DNA of 64,000 nt from Membranipora membranacea (Eukaryota > Bryozoa > Gymnolaemata > Cheilostomatida > Membraniporidae): NCBI GenBank assembly GCA_914767715.1, contig OU612067.1, positions 8,680,001-8,744,000 on the forward strand, read 5' to 3'. Made by a program: the position numbers and the translations under genes. A model generated the notes under the pieces. That model was not told where the DNA came from and searched no databases. It was given only the letters and a program-made list of their open reading frames with translations. Numbering within the stretch: position 1 is the first letter of the stretch; each line of letters begins with the position of its first letter. This document shows positions 55,201 to 64,000 of this stretch, piece after piece.

Positions 55201-56543
55201 TCTTCAAACAGATTTACACAAGTAGGCTATGAAATGGTAATACACTCTCCTCTGTTTATGAACATGTGTCAGAGTTAAAAGATGGCTTAGGATTATTGCT
55301 CTTTACTGTGGAACTTTGGCTGGTGCCTGATCTAAATAGGCCATGCGAAAAGAACCAATAAGGGGGTCTTTCAATTAAAAAGAGCAATGCTTTACTAAAG
55401 CAAGTTATCACTATCACATCGCTCGAAATTATCGGTCAACCGTCTTTCAATTACTTTAGACAAAATCGCTCACTCAGAACGTATATAGTTCCATCAATCA
55501 CAGAGCGATATGTAAGCGAGAGCCTAGCAGGAATTGGTCACTCTCTCTAGTTGAAAGTCCCCCCTCAGTATACTTATTAGGCATCTGGTATCAGGTGAAA
55601 TGGATCGGCCATGTTTGCAGCAAAGGTCAAAACACCTGATCTCTGTTGCAGACATGGAACGACACTCGACTTATGAGATGCCAATATTTCCCTGAAACTC
55701 TCACAGAATATTTGGATCATTTGTCAAGTCCCATACGAACTTTGCAGTGCCAGATGGCCAAAGAATCCAATACCAAACCCTTCTTTAATCTTTTGCAACC
55801 AGAGGCTTTCCCCAAACCAAGCCTGCAAGTCCTAGGGCTTAGGCCACATAATCTTAACATTAATAACAGTCCAACCCTGTATTGACACGCTTTGGGTAAA
55901 CCAGTCCATACATACATTGAATTGATTGCTTGTTAAATCATTCAATACCAGTAAAAAGTCTATTCATTCATAGATAAATAATGATAAATATAAAATAATG
56001 AATCATCATTGACAATGATTCTGGGGTCAATTTCAGCTCCATTCCATGCTTTTGAAGTAGGGTTTTGAATGGGACTATCATACTATCCACCTGTGACTAC
56101 TAAAAACTCTGCACCAGTCATTTAATATGTGTAAGTTCCAGACTGGCTGTTTCTACCTGCTAGTCTAATGTAGTATTCGATCTCCAGTCAGCTGCTTGCT
56201 TTTCTCTTCCAAAAATGCCTTTCAAGTAGTAGTAATTCCATGAGATATATACTCCTACACAAAGGATGGAACATGTAACCCCCATTCTCTGTAGAAAGTT
56301 GAAAACTCTTTCTAAGAATAAAGTACTCAACTTTGCCCGCTGGTGGCTCAGGAGAGACCAACTCCAAAAGTCATAATAGCCCAATTCTATAAATTTAGAT
56401 GAGGATTAAATTGTGTCGTGAGCCCCCAGTCGCGTGTGTTGTTTACCCGTGAGGGAACTCTGCTACATAAAATCTTAAACCTGAGGCCACGCCCAGATTG
56501 ACTCATAAATCTTATCTCTCAGGTAACCAGACAATTTTGGTTG
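55201..56543. promoter_or_regulatory. Divergent upstream region of translin (-) and ZIP13 (+)
   Basis: The two genes start 1.4 kb apart, head to head. The region holds one MITE (55362-55565) and otherwise unique sequence. No TATA box is obvious near either start. Confidence 0.5.
55362..55565. mobile_element. MITE, family 3, copy between translin and ZIP13
   Basis: GGGGGTCTTTCAATT and the right-hand TTGAAAGTCCCCCC are inverted ends. Internal TATCACTATCACATCG and GCGAGAGCCTAGCA blocks match the copies at 22879 and 29130. Confidence 0.85.
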
Positions 56544-56624
56544 ATGAGATGGAAACTTCTACTTTTGTGCTTCAGAAGTCGACGAAGAGAGAGGTCTGAG
56601 CGAAGCTTCTGTTGGGAAATATGA
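56544..56624 (+). promoter_or_regulatory. Upstream reading frame overlapping the ZIP13 start
   Basis: An ATG at 56544 opens 26 codons ending in TGA at 56622-56624, which overlaps the ZIP13 ATG (56621-56623) as ATGA. A second upstream ATG at 56549 opens a 16-codon frame ending at 56599. Both matter only if the transcript starts before 56544. Confidence 0.45.
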
Positions 56625-59600
56625 TCTCCAAAAGAGTCTGCATCACCCTGCTGGTTACAGGTCTGCTCTTATTGGATACATATGCTGATTTCCCTCAGAT
56701 ACATAGAGCTTTGCCTGGAGCCAATGGAAAGCCAGGGTACAGAGTAGGATCAACAAATTCTGCTGATAACAGCATCCAAAACAAACATCAACATGGTGGT
56801 CTGGGAACAGATAAGAGCACACTTGCTAGCAGACGTCAGAAGACTATGGACTTTGCTTCTGAGTGGTCACAGGCTGCTTTCTACAGCATAATATCTTGTA
56901 TGCTAGTAGGATTAAGTGGGATTTTGCCACTTGTTATAATCCCCCTGGAAGCAGGCCCATACATTCAAAATGGTGGTAAGTTATCTTTTTTTGTCACCTC
57001 AATACTAATCTGATCTTTCAAAGAAACAAATGTGAGACTTTTATGCTAACATGTTGATGGCAAATCTGTCGCTTCACCACTAATGTCCCCCTTTATTGCC
57101 TCGTTCTCTTACCAAAGCTCTCTCACTCCAAGAAGCCAATTATTAACTGGAAACTCGGTTTAAGATTCTGACATTGACTTTATTTTCAATTTTACAGCTG
57201 GATCATCGATGCTCAAGCTCTTATTGAGTTTTGCTGTAGGGAGCCTTCTCGGCGATGTCTTTTTGCATCTTTTACCTGAAGCGTGGGCGACTGTTAACTC
57301 AGGTAGGTAACCATAAAAGTTGCATGTTCTTTTGTCATCGCGGGAATAACTAATTACGGTACATAACCTGCCATGGTGATCCCTACCATGGAGCAATGGT
57401 ATGTGAATGAATCGATTGTAGGGCAATGAAAATAAAAAACCATGTTTCTAAGTTGACCCTATGTTTAGCAGACCAAGCTGATTCGCTTTTATATGATGTG
57501 CGTTGACACTATGTTCACAACCGGGACCCACATGTAAGAGTTTTATGTAATCACTGAAATAGTGGTTGCAGGTGATGGTGACAGTGATAGTAGGTAGTCC
57601 TAACTGTTGAATTGTAGACGTTTATTGTTGTATTTCAGCACCAGACCCACACTGGGCACACACCATGACAGGATTATGGGTAATATTTGGTCTTCTGGCC
57701 TTCATGACTCTTGAAAAGATATTCAGTGAAACTGAAGAGAGCGAGGAAGATGAACAAGTAAGTGATGTGATAGAATCGCTGTTTGTACTCGAAAGGAGTA
57801 AAAGTGTTTGCAGGATGGAAATTTGCCTTTTTGCACATGCTTGGAAAAGCTATATTTTAAGACCAGCTAGCACTCACTCTCCCCCTTCACTTTACATAGA
57901 ATCCCTAGAAACTAAAATTTAGCGCTAGCTAACATTAAGTCACCACCAAACAAGCTAGAATAAGCTCTCGCTAGCATTTCCTCAGACATATGTATATTCC
58001 TGTATAACTGAATAACAAGATATATTAAACAAAGTTTAACTTCTAACTGTAAATTTGTTTTAATATGGGGCTTCCATATTGGTGCTATGTTGCGTCAAGC
58101 GATGAACAGAGTGGCTACCTATCTACAAAAGTGTGATGTAATAAAAGAGCTGGGTGGCGGATTATCAGACAGTCACATTGAAATTTGTTGTTTTATATCA
58201 AATATGAATAGGGCTATATGGCCAACATTTGGTCTATTCCACATTAACTACTAGGTACTGGTGCACTTTGACTAGATATCAGATGGAGGGTTGGTGAACC
58301 TTGAGGCACACATTGTACTTTACATAGTTGAAGATGCTATAAAACTAGCAACTATCAGCGCTGCAATTTAAGTGTCTGTACCCTTCAATTATTTGAAGGT
58401 GGCCTATCGTTAAATCTGCCACCTGTTTACAGCTCTCAATTTCCTATCCCCATATGAGAAGTAATATTCAGTTTGGTTATGTTAATAATAAATGTACATC
58501 ATGAAATTGTAACTGTCATTTCACTTGATTCTCTAAGGAGGACACAAAACCATTCTCAATGGAGGTCAGAAATCCCAGAATCTAAATTAGTTATTGGTCA
58601 ATCAGTTAACTTACTTCTAATTTATTGTCGCTGGTCATTACCATAAGTAGTTGCCGGGTTATATTTAGTGATGCGGTGAGGAAGAATAATCCGGAGTGTG
58701 TTATGCACATTTTTTAAATATAAATTTCTGAATCAGACACTGTCTAATTCTACCACTTATGAATAAACGTAATACATTGACTTACCTACGCATCATCAAC
58801 CCCAACCAGAATACTTGAATATGTCATTAGAGATGGGAAATTAAGGCTTTGACTGATTTTAGCTCCAGGTGATGGATTGGCATTTGCCGGCTTGCGTAAT
58901 CTATTTCTAATAGTTGGTTCAGACCCTGTTATTACCATTATGCGCGTGGAGTCTTATCCAAAACAGACTATTGCCTCCAATCACTGGTTTGGGCTAGGTT
59001 AGGCTAGATTAGCAGTTTGTTGTCTAATTGACCATCTTTGATGGTTCAAAAATGACAGCCTTTACTTATTTTGTCATGGTGACTCGGTCCAATAGAAGAA
59101 AATATTACTCCAGCTGGTTAGCATGACAGATAAAAAGTGATTTTGTCTGAAAATTGACAAGCGATATTTAGTACGAGAATGGCACTGCCACTGATTGCTT
59201 TATACTTATCACATAATTCCGGATCCTCTTGGTGAATTTGAGTTGTATTTAGAGAATAAAAGCTCATTAGTAACAATGAAAGAGTCATAGGCATGGCATG
59301 GTAGACAAAAGTATAGGCCTATATTCAAGCTTTCCACGATGCCAACCAGCCTTCAGGATGTGTAGAGGAAATCGTTATGACTATAGTGAGAGAACATTAC
59401 AAGGAGAACTTCCTAGTGTCATTGATACACGTCGTTGTCAAGTTCACTTCCTACTCCACTATATATGACTTTTTCTATGCTAAGCGCTTGTATTGCTTTT
59501 GTTTTTCAAATCTGTATGCCAACACGATTTAAGTAAGATAGAAGCCATTGATGTGGCTACATCCCAAGAAAGTCAACCCACTGTCAACCTTAAATCGTGT

Positions 59601-61926
59601 TAGCATACCGAAGCCATTTCTGTGGCTTTATCCTAAGAAGGGTAGCCAACTGCCATATGCCCTTTAAATTGGTTTCGATCAATGATCCGGGGAGCAGGAG
59701 TTCATTGTTCATTGGATTAAAAATGAGTTTATTTCATATGAATCGAAATTCTTACTTTTAGGAATCAGAAGTCAAACAAGAGCTTAACGGAAATGTTGTC
59801 AAACAAACCACTGAAGATGATGCCACCTACAATCTGAGATCTAGGGCTAAGTCGCATCAGAATGGTACCTCTAACGGTTCCGCTAATGGGGCTATCACAA
59901 ATGGTCAAGCCAATGGTGTACATAAACAAAATGGAACTGCTAAAAACGGACTCGCTGTGCAAGAAGAGGAATCAACAGAAGAGCATAATCAAGAACAAAA
60001 AAACAGCAACAATATACACGTGAGTTGTCCTGGATAAGATGGGAGGGTGTGTTTTACCCTATGAGTTGTCCCACAAAAGGACATCATTTGTGGTTAGGAG
60101 GGTGGGTTTTGTATCAAATTTGCCCACAGTCCGGTTATTCCTATTCTACTGGGGAGCCGACAGCGGCTCAAACCCTAAATGCAGGCAAATTGGATCATAC
60201 TTGATCTAGGTTTTATACATGCAAGCTGCTATTTTTGCCCTGCTAAACGGCACCATGATGGTTCGACAGTGGTTGGGGGTGGGTGGGTTTTATTGGCTAT
60301 TTGTGAGGGTGTGTCTGTCGAGATGGAAGGGTGTGTGTTTTAATATTGGATAAATTGTTCCAATTTTTAACATTAAACTACGTAAGAAGTTAGGATAATC
60401 CTCGGAGTTAATCCCGGAATAGACTATCTAGAATAAGTCTTAAGGCTTCTGAGAATTGTCAAGGCTCGGATATTTCGTAATTCATGGTGCGCCTGCTTGT
60501 GATGTGTAAATTACGAGTGTGACGGCAAGTTGTGTAGGATAAGCTGTTATTGGCCTGTCAAGTGAAGGCTTTACCTCTCCCATCTCCACCTTACCTCAAC
60601 CTTGTGTCACGTAGGCAGTTTTTTTTCAGATCAGGTATAATAAGTAATTACTTCAGGTAGTCATGGTAACAAATGTTAGCTGGGAATATCTTATAACACC
60701 CAACCAAACTCATGGGTGTGTTGATAGAGTAGGCTATCCAATTTTGTTTGAGGAAATTTCGGAAACCATAAATCACAGTCAATTTAATACTAATCTATTA
60801 TCGTAGTAGTACTGGGTGATTGAATTTTAGTCTACGTGACTGTTGTTCTTGTATAGACTTTGACATGAACAGTACACATTTTGTATGACTTTGACAGGTG
60901 GATTCCTGTTTAGTAAAAAAAGGAAAGATTTTTAAAGTGAATACTTTCCACACTTCAAAATATCTTCAAACAAACTAGTAGCCTACTCGTCCTACATAAA
61001 ACAGTCGAACATTGCTTCGGCTACTGCTGGCCCTATTTAGGCTAATTTGAGTTTGTATATACTGAACTATAAGGCAGCCTAATTTATGATAATATATTTG
61101 AGGTAATTTCACGCAACATCTGCACACAGAGTAAGGATATTATCCCTACTCCGTGTGCAGCACATAGCATAAAGCAGCCTACACAAAGTACTGTCTAACT
61201 ATTTGGGGTAATTAATGCCAGGGTATCACGTAGGCAAATGCAGCATATTAGACCCTCATATTCCTATATCTATCATTTGTTGCGTTATGAGTGAATCTAT
61301 CTATTACAACTGTCAGCTCTGATTTTAAATATGCTGGGTCACAGTGTCAAATGCTGCAGCAGACAACAATGACTGTTAATCAGCAGTACTGGTGTCTAAA
61401 GGAAACGGCATCAACAGTACAAACAAACAAAGTTCTAGAGAGGTTTCTACAAGACAGCCAACACCAAAATCTCAGGTCCAATATGTAGAGAAAGATGCGC
61501 TAGTTTGGAGAGCTCACATCAGACAATCTCTGTATCAAGACTTGAGATTATAAATTGGAGCCCTTTTAACCCTGATGTTCTTCCCATTGACTATAGACTT
61601 AGTCTATAGGAAGCATATAAGGGTTACAGGGGCTCTAGATTATGGTCCTTCCCCATAATCTGTTTGAAGTGAGCTCTGTGACTAGCACTTCTATTTTTAC
61701 ATTTGGAACCTGATATTCTGGCTTTGGGCTGTCTTGAAGGAACGTCAAAAAACGGTTGTATCAAGGCGTGACATCCTTTAACCATTGAATCCCCACTCAT
61801 AATAGTACATCAGTATGTTGTTTTCTATATTTTTAGATTACTGGCTATCTAAATCTGCTAGCTAACTGTATAGATAACTTCACACATGGCTTAGCTGTGG
61901 CTGGCAGCTATCTTATAAGCCCAAAG
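56621..61926 (+). CDS. SLC39A13: Zinc transporter ZIP13, N-terminal part (5 exons), continues past the window
   Basis: Exons are 56621-56975, 57198-57302, 57639-57757, 59762-60019 and 61837-61926 (phases 1, 1, 0, 0, 0), giving 309 residues so far. It is a LIV-1-type ZIP transporter that moves zinc out of the secretory pathway into the cytosol. A signal peptide is followed by a short luminal region. GLSGILPLVIIPLEAGPYI, LLSFAVGSLLGDVFLHLLPEAW and GLWVIFGLLAFMTLEKIF are the first three membrane segments; GYLNLLANCIDNFTHGLAVAG opens segment 4 with the metal-site residues N, D, H. The catalytic-site HEIPHE of segment 5 must lie beyond 61926 and was not found before 64000. Exon 4 is a long Asn/Gly/Glu-rich cytoplasmic loop, larger than in vertebrates. 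The start at 56621 is preceded by no other in-frame ATG. Confidence 0.93.
57758..59761. other. ZIP13 intron 3
   Basis: Two kilobases of AT-rich sequence. A hairpin at 59516-59607 is the only structure seen. Confidence 0.6.
59516..59607. repeat. Inverted repeat with adjoining direct repeat
   Basis: GTATGCCAACACGATTTAAG pairs with CTTAAATCGTGTTAGCATAC. Inside and just after the right arm, AAGCCATTGATGTGGCTACATCC recurs once in direct orientation with changes (AAGCCATTTCTGTGGCTTTATCC in two pieces), so a longer unit was probably duplicated. Confidence 0.75.
61120..61160. repeat. 20-bp hairpin in ZIP13 intron 4
   Basis: CTGCACACAGAGTAAGGATA pairs with TATCCCTACTCCGTGTGCAG with two mismatches and a single spacer base. 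Confidence 0.85.
61430..61750. repeat. Imperfect inverted repeat, ~150-bp arms
   Basis: TCTACAAGACAGCC, AGAGCTCACATCAGACA and TTGGAGCCC on the left are met in reverse by GGGGCTC, TCTGTTTGAAGTGAGCTC and GGGCTGTCTTGAAGGA on the right. The centre is a perfect CTATAGACTTAGTCTATAG palindrome. It explains a spurious 65-codon frame. Confidence 0.75.
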
Positions 61927-64000
61927 GTAAGGTCGCAAAATCGGTGTAAATTCAAAACTCCTCATATGCAACGATGTAACATCATCCCATGTAGCCTGTC
62001 TTAACAAGTTTTGTTCGATGGGTGGGGTTGGAGTAACCCCCCACAACAAAGCTTCTCAAGACAGTCTACGTCCCATGCAGCTCAAACCGATTAGTTGAGC
62101 AGGTATCAAACTTAGAATTTCTCGACCATGAAGTGCATTGAAATTTCGCTTTGTAATGGTTGGATATTTGAGATGCGTACCCTCCCTGGACGAACCCATA
62201 GTCCTAATTTATGTCCGCAATCCATCCAGCCAACCGTCTCTAATGTACATCTCTCCCATGCATTCTATAATATAAAGGTCCTAACTTTTATGCTAGAGAG
62301 AGAGAGCTCCAGGCTAGCAGTTTCAAAATAATTAGTTAATGGAGATGTGTAGATAAGATCTCCCTATCATGTGCTTCCACTGAAGGAAGATGATGTTCTA
62401 TACTGTGTCTTCTGTAAGAGCATATGTACGGTTTCCCACACTCACCAAACAGATAGACAGGCAATACAATCAACTGCGTCCTGTCCCTATACGGCAAACC
62501 CATATTATTATTGGCCATGTCACCAAATAACATGAAGACCAGTATATCCTTTTGTTCCCTACTCTTAGACTAGATATCCTGTTTTCAATAAGTTTCCCAG
62601 AATTGAGCCAGTATAAACATCTCCATCGTCTTAGATAATGCTGCAATATTGAAGAACCTTTAATAATATAAGCCGAAAAAATCATACAATGTCATAACCT
62701 TGGAGGAGTTCACTACTGTATGAACTCCAACCCTTATTGTTGGAGCTAAGATAATAGGTCGGAGAATTTTTGGGGTGGTTGTAAGACAAATCCCTGGTTC
62801 CACATGAGATAAGTGAAAGCAGATACTTACTCGTGGGATGTACAGTCTTAAATTATGTACCTAGATGATTGGCAATTAGTTTTAGTATTTTGTTGGTTGG
62901 TCTAATTTCGCTCCTACAGAACCTGATCATGGTTAAAATATGTTGACGCAAGGTAAGACGATATGCAAAAAACAAGCACCTGTGTTTATCAAACCCTGAT
63001 CAAACACCGAAGGTGAAATATCATAATTGGCGCAGACATCTGAGACTTGTCCTCTCATTGGTGTGAATTACGTGACGCCATTCACATCAGAATATGAAAC
63101 GGGTGAATCAATTTCCAAGGCTGTTTTCCTGCAAATGAATCGATTGATCGATCATCATAACACATCCCAATAAGACATGTTCATATAAAGGATGTAGACT
63201 CTATACTGTTATCATCTCTCTTTGTGATAATTTTACTAGGTAAAACAGCTGGTCAGCTGACAGCATTCCGCTCACCACTCAATCTCAACAAAGTTCAGTA
63301 AAAGGCATGTAGGCTAAACAGACTGATTTCTTGCGGGTTGTGTGTTTAGCCTACATCGGGACATCTGAGCCAGAGATAAGCCACCAATCTTAGGATATTA
63401 TCTATCTCGGATCAAAGTCAGATTCGGCCACAATTCTTGTCATGCCTTGTAATGTTTATTTACACAGCTGATGTCCAATGTTCATAGGGGCAATATCCCT
63501 GTTTCTCTCGTGCAAAATAGATAAAAAAAAAAGAGGCGAGCCAGCTAGACACTGTTACGTCATGGTTCCATTCCAGGGTCGAAGTTTCGAAGGTTTAACA
63601 ATATCTGGACTCTATACAAACACAGTTGTCCTTCAAATATTCTCAAAACAGATAGCCAATGGTCACGATACGTCATAGCCTCTCTCCAGGGCAAAGTCGG
63701 ATAGAGGGAACAATATATGAGCTCTTTGCAAACTTTTGTTGTCCTTGAAATCACGTAAAAGATAGAACAAAAAAGAGGCGATACGGTATCGGTTACGTCA
63801 TGTTTCCATTCCAGGGTCGAAGAAGTCTGAACAATATATCTGAGCTCTGTCAAACATAAAAAGAGGCGGTACTGCCGCGGTTACGTAATGGTCTCATTCA
63901 AGGTTCAATGTCTGAGAGAGTGATCGATATCCGGGCAATGTGCATACACAGGTTGCCCTTCAAACACATTGGATAAGGTCGCTGCCCACAGGAAAGAGCT
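61927..64000. other. ZIP13 intron 5 (to window end)
   Basis: Follows the donor GTAAGG at 61927. No further ZIP13 exon could be recognised. The last 500 bp carry a degenerate tandem repeat. Confidence 0.6.
63553..63910. repeat. Degenerate ~90-125-bp tandem repeat, 4 copies
   Basis: GTTACGTCATGGTTCCATTC starts a unit at 63553, with relatives at 63667, 63792 and 63880. Each is followed by CCAGGGTCGAAG-like, CAATATCTGAGCTCT-like and GTTGTCCTTGAAAT-like blocks. Three of the four copies contain TACGTCA, a CRE-like half site. Confidence 0.7.

Larger units (their letters stand above)
60020..61836. other. ZIP13 intron 4
   Basis: Contains a 20-bp-arm hairpin at 61120-61160 and a larger inverted repeat at 61430-61750. 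No gene is seen. Confidence 0.6.

Noticed and set aside
55646-55885. 79-codon plus-strand frame between translin and ZIP13
   Set aside because: No start context, splice sites or domain; low-complexity chance frame.
61291-61488. 65-codon frame in ZIP13 intron 4
   Set aside because: It overlaps the inverted repeat at 61430-61750 and has no homology to ZIP transporters.

Overview
The window is animal nuclear DNA. Genes are split by introns with GT..AG borders and conserved phases, poly(A) signals are AATAAA, and the products are metazoan (translin, the zinc transporter ZIP13, gamma-glutamyl hydrolase, 7TM receptors, thyroglobulin type-1 and ZU5 domains). The DNA is AT-rich and full of small inverted-repeat transposons and tRNA-derived SINEs. 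This suggests a non-vertebrate, probably marine, animal; the phylum cannot be fixed from the sequence alone.

Layout. 1-4.5 kb: no convincing gene; a 367-bp tandem duplication and SINE pieces. 4.5-8.2 kb (+): a complete three-exon gamma-glutamyl hydrolase. 10.0-12.8 kb (+): a complete five-exon gene for an unrecognised secreted protein, with a TATA box and a 26-bp minisatellite in its last intron; a decayed relative lies at 22.4-23.2 kb. 14.0-14.7 kb: a 34-bp minisatellite. 15.35-18.8 kb (-): a large nucleotidyltransferase-plus-helical-repeat protein, 5' incomplete. 19.5-25.6 kb: a transposon nest with a foldback element, a hAT-type MITE carrying a tRNA-like sequence, several hairpin MITEs and a 1.37-kb near-perfect palindrome. 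25.8-32.9 kb (-): an eleven-exon LRR-ZU5 protein resembling PIDD1, whose 3' end probably continues across the palindrome to an exon at 21.7-21.9 kb. 34.8-41.2 kb (+): two tandemly duplicated six-exon genes for secreted IGFBP-N-like plus thyroglobulin type-1 proteins; the first has an exon-derived 60-bp tandem repeat and a frameshifted last exon. 42.4-55.2 kb (-): translin, six exons, whose 9.2-kb third intron holds three intronless paralogous 7TM receptor genes on the same strand. 56.6-61.9 kb (+): the first five coding exons of ZIP13 (SLC39A13), head-to-head with translin and cut by the window end.

How it fits together. There is no operon; these are separate genes. Translin and ZIP13 share a roughly 1.4-kb divergent upstream region. 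The receptor trio and the IGFBP/thyroglobulin pair are local tandem expansions. The nucleotidyltransferase-repeat gene and the LRR-ZU5 gene are neighbours on the same strand; both architectures belong to families often linked to innate sensing or cell-death signalling in invertebrates, but a functional link here is only inference.
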